DNA of 64,000 bases from GCA-2733415 sp965178655. Lineage in GTDB: Bacteria; Bacteroidota; Bacteroidia; Flavobacteriales; Flavobacteriaceae. The stretch covers positions 496,001 through 560,000 of the forward strand of contig OZ238266.1 of NCBI GenBank assembly GCA_965178655.1, given 5' to 3'. The notes beneath the pieces are model-generated. The model did no database searches. It had not been told where the DNA came from and was given only the letters and a program-made list of their open reading frames with translations. This document shows positions 36,274 through 45,377 of this stretch, piece after piece; positions within the stretch are counted from its first letter, which is position 1, and each line of letters begins with the position of its first letter. The position numbers were made by a program, and so were the translations under genes.

Positions 36274-36315
36274 AAATTAAAAAAGCCGAAAAGTAATTTT
36301 CGGCTTTTTTAATTT
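36274..36315. terminator. Bidirectional terminator between gldA and purB
   Basis: Perfect 19-bp stem (36274-36292 with 36297-36315), core AAAAAAGCCGAAAA, loop GTAA, between convergent genes. Confidence 0.93.
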
Positions 36316-36331
36316 ATGAACAAAATACAAC

Positions 36332-37672
36332 TTAGATTCCAGTATAGTTACTTGGAGTAATTTGTTTTAGCTCATGTTTTATGTCATCTGACACCGTTAA
36401 AGTATCAATAAAACTAGCTATTGTATTTTTGTTTATTTTTTCATTTGTACGAGTCAATCCTTTTAATGCTTCATATGGGTTTGGATACCCTTCACGACGT
36501 AAAATATTCTGAATTGCTTCTGCCACTACTGGCCAGTTATTTTCTAAATCTTCAGCAAATTTTTCTTCATTAAGCAATAGCTTGTTCAAACCTTTTAAGG
36601 TTGACTGAAAACCAATTAATGTATGACCAAAAGGAACGCCTACATTACGTAACACAGTACTATCTGTTAAGTCGCGTTGCATTCTTGATACTGGTAATTT
36701 ACGAGATAGGTGCTCAAATATAGCGTTTGCCATTCCTAAGTTTCCTTCTGAGTTTTCAAAATCAATTGGGTTTACTTTATGTGGCATTGCAGATGACCCT
36801 ACTTCTCCTGCTTTAATTTTTTGTTTAAAATACTCCATTGCTACATAAGTCCAGATGTCTTTATTTAAATCAATAATAATAGTATTGATTCTCTTTAAGC
36901 CATCAAACAAAGCCGCCATATGATCGTAATGCTCAATTTGTGTTGTAGGAAATGAATGATACAACCCTAAGTGCTGTACAAACTTAGTTCCAAAACTTTT
37001 CCAGTCTATAGATGGGTATGCTACTTTATGTGCGTTATAATTTCCTGTTGCGCCTCCAAATTTAGCTGCGTTAGGTATATTTTGTAATCCTTTAAACTGC
37101 TCCTTTAAACGCACTACAAATACTTCTATTTCTTTTCCTAATCTTGTTGGAGAAGCTGGCTGACCATGTGTTCTTGCCAACATTGGAATAGCTGCCCACT
37201 CTAAAGATAATTCTTCTAATTTAGCTAACACCTCGTTATATTGTGGTGTGTACACATTTTTAACGGCGTCTTTTATTGATAATGGTATTGCCGTGTTATT
37301 AATGTCTTGTGAGGTTAATCCGAAATGAATAAACTCTTTATACTCTGATATATTTAAGGCATCAAATTGCTCTTTTATAAAGTACTCAACAGCTTTTACA
37401 TCATGATTGGTTACCTTTTCAATATCTTTAATTGCCTGTGCATTTTCGGCAGTAAAGTTTTTATATATTCCCCTTAGTGATTCGAATAATGACGCATCAA
37501 AATCTTTTAATTGTGGCAATGGTATTTCACAAAGTGCTATAAAGTATTCTATTTCTACTAATACCCTATACTTAATTAGTGCTTCTTCTGAGAAGTAAGC
37601 AGAAAGGCTATCGGTTTTACTTTTATATCTTCCGTCAATAGGAGAAACTGCGTTTAAAGCTGTTAGTGTCAT
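36332..37672 (-). CDS. purB: Adenylosuccinate lyase
   Basis: Two steps of purine synthesis: cleavage of SAICAR and of adenylosuccinate. Signature GSSAMPHKVNPIDFEN is present, with ISPIDGRY-type N terminus (VSPIDGRYKSKTD) and TSQDINNTA. I use the ATG at 37672 (MTLTALNAVSP); an in-frame start 36 bp further up would add an untypical leader. The HEAT-like gene lies 46 bp upstream on the same strand. Confidence 0.95.
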   Translation of the reverse strand: MTLTALNAVSPIDGRYKSKTDSLSAYFSEEALIKYRVLVEIEYFIALCEIPLPQLKDFDASLFESLRGIYKNFTAENAQAIKDIEKVTNHDVKAVEYFIKEQFDALNISEYKEFIHFGLTSQDINNTAIPLSIKDAVKNVYTPQYNEVLAKLEELSLEWAAIPMLARTHGQPASPTRLGKEIEVFVVRLKEQFKGLQNIPNAAKFGGATGNYNAHKVAYPSIDWKSFGTKFVQHLGLYHSFPTTQIEHYDHMAALFDGLKRINTIIIDLNKDIWTYVAMEYFKQKIKAGEVGSSAMPHKVNPIDFENSEGNLGMANAIFEHLSRKLPVSRMQRDLTDSTVLRNVGVPFGHTLIGFQSTLKGLNKLLLNEEKFAEDLENNWPVVAEAIQNILRREGYPNPYEALKGLTRTNEKINKNTIASFIDTLTVSDDIKHELKQITPSNYTGI

Positions 37673-37718
37673 TATAATATCTTTTTTAGAAAGCGCAAAG
37701 ATACACAACCGGATACGA

Positions 37719-38306
37719 TTATGACAATGTTCGTTTATGTTTTTTTATTTTTTCAAATATATGTCTTGAGCGGGCTTTATATGCTGCTGATTCTCGCTCA
37801 TAATGGTGCTCTAACTGCAAATAGAGCTCCTCATGTATCCAGGAGATCTCTGTACCCAACAAAAATAAAGTAGTCATACTATATGCTTTTGGTGCTACTC
37901 TATTTTTGGGGTCTATTAACCAATCAAAACATTGGTCTGCAATAGCATTTTTATAGTTGAGTGTGAGTGCAGTTTTAAGTGTATTATTGGGTGATTTTCC
38001 GTAATAATCAAGCATAATCATTTCGCAAATTTTTGCAGCAGGCCGAATAGCTGAATCGTGCTTTACTCGCTGAATTAAGTCTACAAGTGCTTTTATATAC
38101 GGTGCTATTTGCATTACATTTTTTCTACAAACAAACTCTAATAGCCATAGTGCCTTAATTGATATTGGCTCTTCTGTTTGAGAGGCAATAGCAATTAATT
38201 TTGGAAGTAATTCTGGTTCATTTAAAACACGGTCTACTCCTAAAGCCCTTTGTTCTTTAGAATGGTTGATTTTTTGCAAATATGTTTTTAGTGCTGTATG
38301 TACCAT
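37719..38306 (-). CDS. Conserved HEAT-like helical protein upstream of purB
   Basis: 195 residues, almost all alpha-helical by eye, with HEAT/armadillo-like spacing (LLPKLIAIASQTEEPISIKA, ALWLLEFVCRKN, IAPYIKALVDLIQRVKH). No catalytic motif. It is 46 bp from purB and divergent from the heme-binding protein gene. Possibly sometimes mislabelled as part of adenylosuccinate lyase because of its position. Function unknown. Confidence 0.7.
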   Translation of the reverse strand: MVHTALKTYLQKINHSKEQRALGVDRVLNEPELLPKLIAIASQTEEPISIKALWLLEFVCRKNVMQIAPYIKALVDLIQRVKHDSAIRPAAKICEMIMLDYYGKSPNNTLKTALTLNYKNAIADQCFDWLIDPKNRVAPKAYSMTTLFLLGTEISWIHEELYLQLEHHYERESAAYKARSRHIFEKIKKHKRTLS

Positions 38307-38357
38307 TACTGTAAAAATACGTATCTTGGTAACATATAATCAAATATTTATGACATT

Positions 38358-38825
38358 ATGTTTAAAAAAATTCTAGGAGTTGTAGTTATTATTACTATTC
38401 TCGCACAGTTTATATCTCCTCAAAAAAATAGCTCTAAAATTATTGCTGAAAGCGATTTTATTCAGACCGAAAGAATCCCTGAAAGATTAGGTAAAACTAT
38501 TAAACAATCTTGCTATGATTGCCATTCTAACCACACAGAATACCCTTGGTACAATAGTATTACCCCTGTTAATTTTTGGTTAAACGGACATATTAATCAC
38601 GCTAAAAAAGATTTGAATTTTTCTGAATGGAATAGTTATTCTGCAAAGAAAAAATTACACAAGCTAAATGAATTATCAGAAGTGCTTTTAAACAACGAAA
38701 TGCCCCCTACTTCATATAACTTATTACATGCTGATGCAAAAATATCTGAAGATGATAAAAAAGCATTGTTAGACTGGATTGCTTTAGTAGAACTAAAATA
38801 CCATACCACAAACTTACCAATGTAA
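38358..38825 (+). CDS. Membrane-anchored heme-binding domain protein
   Basis: N-terminal hydrophobic anchor (about 5-20) and a periplasmic domain with one CxxCH motif (CYDCH, near residues 51-55) followed by NHTEYPWYN and a late EMPPTSY. This is the pattern of the 'haem-binding domain' family in Bacteroidota, in which one c-type heme is bound with a Met as probable second ligand. The electron partner is unknown. Monocistronic; convergent with yaaA. Confidence 0.85.
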   Translation: MFKKILGVVVIITILAQFISPQKNSSKIIAESDFIQTERIPERLGKTIKQSCYDCHSNHTEYPWYNSITPVNFWLNGHINHAKKDLNFSEWNSYSAKKKLHKLNELSEVLLNNEMPPTSYNLLHADAKISEDDKKALLDWIALVELKYHTTNLPM

Positions 38826-38838
38826 TCTTGGTTGTTGC

Positions 38839-39603
38839 TTAGCGCGTAAAAACCAATTCGTTTTTATCTAGGTTTGATTCTGATTCTGAAAAAGCATAAC
38901 CTTCGTAATTAAACCCTTTTAAGTCGGTAATTGTACTGGCATTAGTATCAATTATATATCGCACCATTAAGCCGCGTGCTTTTTTAGCAAAGAAGGAAAT
39001 AATTTTTAATTTATCGTTTTTCCAATCTTTAAATATTGGCGTAACAACTGTAGCGTTTAGCTTTTTGGCATCTACTGCTGAAAAATATTCTGCGCTTGCT
39101 AAATTTACAAATACTGTTTTGTCTTGTAATTCGCTATTTAAATGTTGTGTTACTTTTTCTTTCCAAAACCCATGTAAATTTTTAGCTTTTTCTATGGCAA
39201 ACTTTGTACCCATCTCTAAACGGTATGGTTGTATTAAATCTAAAGGTTTTAAAACTCCATATAAGCCCGATAAAATTCGTAGTGAGTCTTGTAGTTTTTC
39301 TATTTTATCTAAAGGTAATGTGTATGCCGATAATCCTGTATATACATCTCCATTAAAAGCATAAACAGCAGGCCTTGCGTTTTTAGGACTAAACGGAAGA
39401 CTCCAGTCTTGATTGCGCTGCCAGTTTAACAATGCTAATTTATCCGAAATTTTCATTAGTGCAGATAACTGAGCAGGTGTTTTCTTTTTCAAGGCTATGT
39501 TTAGCTTTGAAGCGTCCGACAAAAACACACTTTCAGAATATTTTTCTGTAGGTAATGGTGTTTCAAAATCTAATGATTTTGCTGGAGAAATTACTATTTT
39601 CAT
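38839..39603 (-). CDS. yaaA: Peroxide stress protein YaaA
   Basis: 254 residues of the YaaA/DUF328 family (MKIVISPAKSLDFETPLP start, PAVYAFNGDVYTGLSAY, LSGLYGVLKPLDLIQPYRLEM, FFAKKARGLM). In E. coli YaaA lowers free iron under hydrogen peroxide stress; members have been shown to bind DNA. It is 7 bp downstream of the pseudouridine synthase gene. Confidence 0.92.
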   Translation of the reverse strand: MKIVISPAKSLDFETPLPTEKYSESVFLSDASKLNIALKKKTPAQLSALMKISDKLALLNWQRNQDWSLPFSPKNARPAVYAFNGDVYTGLSAYTLPLDKIEKLQDSLRILSGLYGVLKPLDLIQPYRLEMGTKFAIEKAKNLHGFWKEKVTQHLNSELQDKTVFVNLASAEYFSAVDAKKLNATVVTPIFKDWKNDKLKIISFFAKKARGLMVRYIIDTNASTITDLKGFNYEGYAFSESESNLDKNELVFTR

Positions 39604-39610
39604 TTTTCAG

Positions 39611-40645
39611 TTACATTTTCATATGCCTGGCATAGGTCCTCCATTTATCAAAACACTGCAACATATCATCTGGAGTATCTGAAGTAAAGCTCATTTTTTC
39701 TCCTGTTGTTGGGTGTATAAATCCTAATGTTTTAGCATGTAACGCCTGTCTTGGCAATAATTTAAAGCAATTATCTACAAACTGCTTATATTTTGTAAAA
39801 GTTGTTCCTTTTAATATGCGCTCTCCACCGTAACGAGAATCATTAAACAAGGTATGCCCTATGTGTTTCATGTGCACACGAATTTGATGTGTACGCCCCG
39901 TTTCTAACTGACACTCTACCAAAGTTACATAACCAAAACGTTCTATTACTTTATAGTGCGTTACTGCAGACTTACCATACACTTCTTCATCGCCTGTATA
40001 TACGGTGTTTTGCAATCTGTTTTTATGATGGCGCCCAATGTGCCCATCAATAGTTCCTTCGTCATCATTTACATATCCCCATACTAAGGCGTGATATTTT
40101 CGTTCTGATGTTTTATCGAAAAATTGTTTTGCCAAGTGCGTCATTGCTTGCTCTGTTTTTGCAACTACAAGCAGTCCGCTGGTATCTTTATCTATTCTAT
40201 GTACCAAACCTGGTCTGTCGTCTGAATTTTTCGGTAAATTATTTATGTGGTGTATTAAGCCGTTTATTAAAGTTCCTGAATAATTACCATGACCTGGGTG
40301 TACCACCATTCCTGCTGGTTTATTAACCACTAACAAATCGTCATCTTCATAAACAATATCTAGCGGAATATCTTCGCCTACTAATAAATTTTCATGAGGT
40401 GGGTGCTCAAACAACACCTTAACCACGTCATTCCCTTTTACTTTATAGTTAGATTTTACAGCAATGCCATTAACATGAATATTTCCATCTTTTGCAGCTT
40501 GTTGTATTTTATTACGGGTAGCATTTTCAATAAAATTCATTAAAAATTTATCTACACGTAATGGTTCTTGTCCTTTTGTAGCGGTTACAGAATGGTGTTC
40601 GTATAATTCTGATCCTGCTCCAATTTCTTCTTTATGATCTGTCAT
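39611..40645 (-). CDS. rluD: RluD-family 23S rRNA pseudouridine synthase
   Basis: S4 RNA-binding domain (LRVDKFLMNFIENATRNKIQ, about 31-85) and a RluA/RluD-type catalytic domain with the key Asp in HRIDKDTSGLLVVAKT. Other family landmarks: VVNKPAGMVVHPGHGN, LETGRTHQIRVH. Isomerises specific uridines of 23S rRNA; which positions depends on the exact subfamily. Lies between the PASTA gene (23 bp) and yaaA (7 bp). Confidence 0.9.
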   Translation of the reverse strand: MTDHKEEIGAGSELYEHHSVTATKGQEPLRVDKFLMNFIENATRNKIQQAAKDGNIHVNGIAVKSNYKVKGNDVVKVLFEHPPHENLLVGEDIPLDIVYEDDDLLVVNKPAGMVVHPGHGNYSGTLINGLIHHINNLPKNSDDRPGLVHRIDKDTSGLLVVAKTEQAMTHLAKQFFDKTSERKYHALVWGYVNDDEGTIDGHIGRHHKNRLQNTVYTGDEEVYGKSAVTHYKVIERFGYVTLVECQLETGRTHQIRVHMKHIGHTLFNDSRYGGERILKGTTFTKYKQFVDNCFKLLPRQALHAKTLGFIHPTTGEKMSFTSDTPDDMLQCFDKWRTYARHMKM

Positions 40646-40668
40646 GATTTATTGTATCGTAGTGTATA

Positions 40669-41235
40669 TTAATTACCACTATAATTTAACTTTCCATCTC
40701 CCAATACTAAGTCTATAACTGATGTATATGGCAATGTACTATTTGGTTTTACTGTATTATTATTGCATTGTAATTCTAACAACGCATCTTTTGCAAAATG
40801 TGGTTTGTAACTAATTTTTCCTATAACAAAACCAATTGCTTTAAGTGTACTTTCTACTTCTCGTTTTGTTTTATTACTTAAATCTGGTATGGTAACTAAT
40901 CTATATGCCGATTTATTTATAGATACATATATTTTTCGCCCTTCCTTTACTTGAAACCCTTGTTCTGGTTGTTGCTCTACAACTGCAGCCTTGGGAAATT
41001 CAGGGTTATAATTTTTATACTCTACATCTCCTAATTTTAATCCGTGTGCTTCTAAAACTGTTTTAGCAGCGGTACTATCTTTCCCTATTATACTAGGCAC
41101 CGTTACAAACTCATTATGATTTGTAGTTGATGACAACCACTGTACTAACCCATAAAACAGCACTCCAAAAACGATTATTGCTAATCCTATTTGTTTAAAA
41201 AATGCCTTGCTGAAAATAAATTTTAAAAGACCCAT
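40669..41235 (-). CDS. Membrane-anchored PASTA-domain protein
   Basis: One N-terminal membrane segment (about 12-32) followed by two PASTA repeats (VTVPSIIGKDSTAAKTVLEAH, and VTIPDLSNKTKREVESTLKA, each about 65 residues). PASTA repeats bind cell-wall muropeptides in other bacteria. It is divergent from ddl (D-Ala-D-Ala ligase), a context consistent with a cell-wall role. No kinase or transpeptidase domain is attached. Confidence 0.88.
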   Translation of the reverse strand: MGLLKFIFSKAFFKQIGLAIIVFGVLFYGLVQWLSSTTNHNEFVTVPSIIGKDSTAAKTVLEAHGLKLGDVEYKNYNPEFPKAAVVEQQPEQGFQVKEGRKIYVSINKSAYRLVTIPDLSNKTKREVESTLKAIGFVIGKISYKPHFAKDALLELQCNNNTVKPNSTLPYTSVIDLVLGDGKLNYSGN

Positions 41236-41252
41236 ACATTTTATTTAGAGGA

Positions 41253-41260
41253 CAAATATA
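41253..41260 (-). promoter_or_regulatory. Candidate -7 box for the PASTA-rluD-yaaA run
   Basis: TATATTTG on the minus strand (CAAATATA on plus), 17 bp before the start at 41235. No TTG at the ideal distance. On the plus strand two further TAnnTTTG boxes (41268-41275 and 41305-41312) could serve ddl. Confidence 0.4.
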
Positions 41261-41374
41261 ATAATAGTATTTTTGTTAGCGTGATATCCTATCGATTTAA
41301 ACACTAAATTTGAAGATGCACTCTAAAAGAAGTCCATAATTTGGATTTTTACATAAAAAACAGATACTATTTAA

Positions 41375-42355
41375 ATGAAAAATATAGCAATTGTAATGGG
41401 GGGATATTCCCGTGAGTTTCCAATTTCTATACACTCCGGAAATGTAGTGTATAATAACATTGCTACACTTTGTAACGCCTATCGCATACATATACACAAA
41501 GATAGATGGGTATATGTAGATGAGCATGACAACGAACACCCTATTCATAAAGCCGATTTTTCGGTAACTGTAAAAAACAGCAAAATTACTTTTGACTGCG
41601 TTTTTAACACCGTTCATGGTACCCCTGGTGAAGATGGCTACTTACAAAGTTATTTTGAACTTTTAGGAATTCCACAAACAAGTTGTGATATGTACCAAGC
41701 AGCATTAACGTTTAATAAACGTGACTTATTATCGGTACTACGCCCGTTTAACATACCTATGGCAACATCTGTATATTACAACAAAGGCGAAGATATTAAT
41801 GTCACAGATATTGTTAACACTGTAGGGTTGCCTTGCTTTATTAAGGCAAATAGGGCTGGTTCTAGTTTTGGTGTTAGTAAAGTTTATAATGCTAATGACA
41901 TTCCAGACGCGATTGCTATGGCCTTAAAAGAAGATTCTCAAGTACTAATAGAGTCTTTTTTAGAAGGCACAGAAGTTTCTGTTGGCGTAATTACCTACAA
42001 AGGAGAAATTACCGTACTACCCATTACAGAGATCGTTTCAGAAACCGATTTTTTTGATTTTAAAGCAAAATACGAAGGCCTTTCTCAAGAAATTACCCCT
42101 GCCAGAATTAGTAGTAAACAAGCCACAGCTGTTAGTAATTTAGCAAAGCGAATTTATAAAACACTAGACATGAGTGGCTTTACACGGTCTGATTTTATCT
42201 TTCATAATGGCGAACCACATTTTATTGAAATGAACACTACTCCGGGCTTATCGCAAGAAAGCATTTTGCCACAACAAGCTAAAGCAGCAGGTATATCTTT
42301 GCAAGAGTTATTTATGAATACCATATTGGAAACCTTAGCTAATAAAAAACAATAA
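41375..42355 (+). CDS. ddl: D-alanine--D-alanine ligase
   Basis: Joins two D-Ala for peptidoglycan. ATP-grasp enzyme, 326 residues, with VHGTPGEDGYLQSYFELLGIP-type substrate loop, NRAGSSFGVSKV and the C-terminal EMNTTPGLSQES. Only 3 bp separate its stop from coaD, so they are coupled; PASTA gene is divergent. Confidence 0.95.
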   Translation: MKNIAIVMGGYSREFPISIHSGNVVYNNIATLCNAYRIHIHKDRWVYVDEHDNEHPIHKADFSVTVKNSKITFDCVFNTVHGTPGEDGYLQSYFELLGIPQTSCDMYQAALTFNKRDLLSVLRPFNIPMATSVYYNKGEDINVTDIVNTVGLPCFIKANRAGSSFGVSKVYNANDIPDAIAMALKEDSQVLIESFLEGTEVSVGVITYKGEITVLPITEIVSETDFFDFKAKYEGLSQEITPARISSKQATAVSNLAKRIYKTLDMSGFTRSDFIFHNGEPHFIEMNTTPGLSQESILPQQAKAAGISLQELFMNTILETLANKKQ

Positions 42356-42358
42356 CAA

Positions 42359-42811
42359 ATGAGAAAAGCAGTTTTTCCCGGATCGTTTGATCCAATTACA
42401 TTAGGACATCAAGATATCATTACAAGAGCGCTACCTTTATTTGATGAGATTATAATTGCTATTGGTATAAATAGCGATAAAAAATATATGTTTACTCTTG
42501 AAGAGCGTATTGCGTTTATTAAGGACACATTTAAACACGAACCAAAAATAACTGTAACTACATATAGCGGCTTAACTATTGATTATTGCAAAGAAATAAA
42601 TGCTGATTATATGTTGAGAGGCTTGCGTAACCCGGCCGATTTTGAATTTGAGAAAGCCATTGCACAAACCAATAGAAAACTCTCCGGAATTGACACGTTG
42701 TTCTTACTAACTAGTGCCGAAACATCATATATTAGTTCTAGTATTGTTAGAGATGTATTGCGTAATAACGGTGATTATACTTGTCTAGTACCAAAAAGTG
42801 TAAGGGTATAG
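42359..42811 (+). CDS. coaD: Pantetheine-phosphate adenylyltransferase
   Basis: Penultimate step of coenzyme A synthesis. Nucleotidyltransferase motif PGSFDPITLGHQDI at the start and the ISSSIVRD motif near the end, 150 residues. Immediately follows ddl. Confidence 0.96.
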   Translation: MRKAVFPGSFDPITLGHQDIITRALPLFDEIIIAIGINSDKKYMFTLEERIAFIKDTFKHEPKITVTTYSGLTIDYCKEINADYMLRGLRNPADFEFEKAIAQTNRKLSGIDTLFLLTSAETSYISSSIVRDVLRNNGDYTCLVPKSVRV

Positions 42812-42868
42812 ATAACTTTTAATTGTTTGATAGATAATATGAATAAAGGCGTTTGGATTAATTTCAAA

Positions 42869-43297
42869 CTATTCAGTAAGTATAAATTGCCACGAGATGC
42901 CGTATTTATCTTCGCACCATCCAAATTTCTTTCCAAATCCGTAATCTCCTTCTCCTTTATAGTCGTCTAGAGGAACCATTACCTGACCATCATTTGTAGA
43001 AAGCTTTTCGAAAAGTGTTTGTATTACAGCTTCAGAATTATCACTTATAAGAATTGAAACGGCAGGTGTAAATGCCCAAGCATGCTTGTAATTACTTTCA
43101 GAAACCATATAATCAGTTCCGTTTAATGTAAATAGTCCATATTTAATCAATTCCGTTGTTCCTCCAGCTTCTCCTTCTTGGTATTTTATGATGCTTTTAA
43201 TTTCTGAATTTGGAAATATTGACGTGTAGAAATGTATCGCTTCTTCTGCCAATCCGCATTGATCACCTACAAATGTTAGAAATGTTGTTGTTTTCAT
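42869..43297 (-). CDS. VOC-family (PhnB/YdcN-like) protein
   Basis: 142 residues with the paired beta-alpha-beta-beta-beta units of the PhnB-type VOC fold (TFLTFVGDQCGLAEEAIHFY, FTLNGTDYMVSES, KKFGWCEDKYGISWQF). The motif WCEDKYGISWQF is the usual end of the fold. Substrate unknown; several relatives are misnamed 3-demethylubiquinone methyltransferase. Ten bases after the DinB gene, in the holA transcription direction. Confidence 0.8.
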   Translation of the reverse strand: MKTTTFLTFVGDQCGLAEEAIHFYTSIFPNSEIKSIIKYQEGEAGGTTELIKYGLFTLNGTDYMVSESNYKHAWAFTPAVSILISDNSEAVIQTLFEKLSTNDGQVMVPLDDYKGEGDYGFGKKFGWCEDKYGISWQFILTE

Positions 43298-43307
43298 GCT
43301 GTTTATT

Positions 43308-43832
43308 TTATTTATTTAGTATTCCTAAATATGCTTTCCAAGGTCCTACATTTTTTAGATATTGTTTAGACATGACTCTCGAAATTTGAGAGATATGCCC
43401 TAAATCATGTACAACCCAAGCCGAAAGTAATTGGTCTAGTGTTACTTCTCCAAGTTCAGGATGGATCCCTTTAAGCTTAAAGTCTTTGTCTGTGATATTT
43501 AGGGACTTTAGTTCTTTAAGATTACTTTCTCTCAAGTTTTTAAATTCAGCTAATAATTCAGAGATAGGTTTGTTTTGGTTTTCTTTTAATTGAGCAAATC
43601 TATTAAAAGGTTCAAATGTTTTATTTTCTGATTGACTTAAAATTATTTTCGCACGAATTATCCAATCCGTTTTTTCTCCAAATATTAAATGCCCAATAAT
43701 GTCATAAGGACTCCAAGTATTTTCGCCTTCATTATTCTTTAACCAACTATCTGATAATTCACTTAAGCAAGCTTCCAAAATTTTTGGCGTCTTTTCTAAA
43801 ATTTCAATTGAATTGTTTAAGTCGAATTTCAT
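43308..43832 (-). CDS. DinB-like four-helix metal-binding protein
   Basis: 174 residues, four-helix DinB/YfiT pattern with potential metal histidines: GHLIFGEK (first), and VVHDLGHISQISRVMS (second and third). Family members include bacillithiol or mycothiol transferases and proteins of unknown activity. It begins 6 bp after the holA stop and is followed by the VOC gene, so it is a short accessory tail of the holA transcript. Confidence 0.82.
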   Translation of the reverse strand: MKFDLNNSIEILEKTPKILEACLSELSDSWLKNNEGENTWSPYDIIGHLIFGEKTDWIIRAKIILSQSENKTFEPFNRFAQLKENQNKPISELLAEFKNLRESNLKELKSLNITDKDFKLKGIHPELGEVTLDQLLSAWVVHDLGHISQISRVMSKQYLKNVGPWKAYLGILNK

Positions 43833-43838
43833 TTTAAA

Positions 43839-44843
43839 TTAATGCATTATTTTAAACAATAGTTCTTTTAACAAATCGCCTTGTGAGAGATTAGTAGCAC
43901 CTACGCCTTTACTTTTAACATCTGCTGTACGTAATAAAGATACTACCTGACTTACTTTTTTCATAGGGTAATTTCTAGCAGCCAACTGATACTCTTTTAC
44001 AAAATAAGGATTTACCTTTAATGCTTTTGCAGCACTAAATTGCGATTTATCTGCTAATGCATGGTATTGCAATAACTGCGAAAAGAAGTTATACAACAAT
44101 GAAATAGTCATTACTGTTGGATTATCTTTAGGGTTTTGTGCAAAATAGGTGATAATTTTATTAGCCTGAAGTATCTGTCTTTCGCCAACTGCCTTACGCA
44201 ATTCAAAATTATTATAATCTTTACTAATCCCTATATTTTCTTCTATATGCAGTGGTGTTATTTCGGTGTCTTTCGGAAGCACCAACTGCAACTTATCCAA
44301 TTCATTATTAATTTTCCCTAAGTCGGTTCCTAAAAACTCAACCAACATCTGTGCTGCTTTTTGAGTAATTGTATATTTTTTACCTGCCAAAACACGTCTA
44401 ATCCAATCCGGAACTTGATTGTCATATAGTTTTTTACTTTCAAATAAAACACCTGATTTGTCTATTGTCTTATATAGTTTTTTACGCTTATCTAGTTTTT
44501 TATATTTATAGCAAATAACTAGCACCGTAGTAGGTTGTGGATTTTTAGCATAGGTCTCAAGTTTTTCAATGGTACGACTCAAGTCTTGAGCCTCTTTTAC
44601 CAATACTACTTGCTTATCAGACATCATTGGATAGCGCTTTGCGTTAGACACAATATCTTCTACAGTAACATCACGACCATACAATATCATTTGATTAAAG
44701 CCCTTCTCTGCTTCAGACAATACGTTTTTTTCGATATAAGACGAAATAGCATCTATATAGTATGGCTCATCACCCATTAAAAAATAAATAGGCGCCGTAT
44801 TTCCGTTTTTTATATCCGATACAATTTGTTTTACTTTCTCCAT
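43839..44843 (-). CDS. holA: DNA polymerase III subunit delta
   Basis: Clamp-loader subunit that opens the sliding clamp. 334 residues with the HolA pattern: PIYFLMGDEPYYIDAI, NAKRYPMMSDKQVVLVKEAQ and a C-terminal collar domain including NYPMKKVSQVVSLLRTADVKSKG. Divergent from the HsdR_N-like gene. The last residues end near the DinB start. Confidence 0.9.
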   Translation of the reverse strand: MEKVKQIVSDIKNGNTAPIYFLMGDEPYYIDAISSYIEKNVLSEAEKGFNQMILYGRDVTVEDIVSNAKRYPMMSDKQVVLVKEAQDLSRTIEKLETYAKNPQPTTVLVICYKYKKLDKRKKLYKTIDKSGVLFESKKLYDNQVPDWIRRVLAGKKYTITQKAAQMLVEFLGTDLGKINNELDKLQLVLPKDTEITPLHIEENIGISKDYNNFELRKAVGERQILQANKIITYFAQNPKDNPTVMTISLLYNFFSQLLQYHALADKSQFSAAKALKVNPYFVKEYQLAARNYPMKKVSQVVSLLRTADVKSKGVGATNLSQGDLLKELLFKIMH

Positions 44844-44920
44844 TATTAACGAGCTAACTAATGCTAATTTAATTTGTTGTAAAAGGGATTGAACTCATTT
44901 TAATTTTTTATTTTTGAGCA

Positions 44921-45373
44921 ATGCAACAATTAAATTTTCCTACATATACGTTTCGATTCAAAAATAGCGAAAATAAACACAGTATTTTTGATGAAGTCAG
45001 GAAAAAATTTATTTTTTTAACACCTGAAGAATGGGTTAGGCAACATTGCATTAAGTTTTTAACGCATGAAAAAGGCTACCCCCTATCACTTATTAATGTT
45101 GAAAAAGAACTTCGCATTAATGGTCGAAAAAAAAGATATGATATTGTAGTATATAATTCTGACGGCAGCATACACATTTTAATAGAATGTAAAGCGCCAA
45201 AGGTTTCAATTACACAAAAAACTTTTGATCAAATAGCACAATATAACCTAAACCTTTCTGCTAATTATTTAATGGTTACTAACGGACTAGCGCATTATTA
45301 CTGCCAGATGGATATGGCCGAGAAACGATATGTGTTTTTAAAAGATATTCCTAACTACACAACAAATCATTAA
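44921..45373 (+). CDS. Orphan HsdR N-terminal-domain (PD-(D/E)XK-like) protein
   Basis: 150 residues that resemble only the N-terminal nuclease domain of type I restriction HsdR. The nuclease core reads RYDIVVYNSDG (Asp) and ILIECKAPKV (ExK), with EEWVRQHCIKFLTHEKGYP upstream. No helicase, methylase or specificity gene is nearby, so it is not a restriction system. It is divergent from holA and only 4 bp upstream of a glycosyltransferase gene. Function unknown; a DNA-repair or replication role is a guess from the neighbour. Confidence 0.8.
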   Translation: MQQLNFPTYTFRFKNSENKHSIFDEVRKKFIFLTPEEWVRQHCIKFLTHEKGYPLSLINVEKELRINGRKKRYDIVVYNSDGSIHILIECKAPKVSITQKTFDQIAQYNLNLSANYLMVTNGLAHYYCQMDMAEKRYVFLKDIPNYTTNH

Positions 45374-45377
45374 TTAT

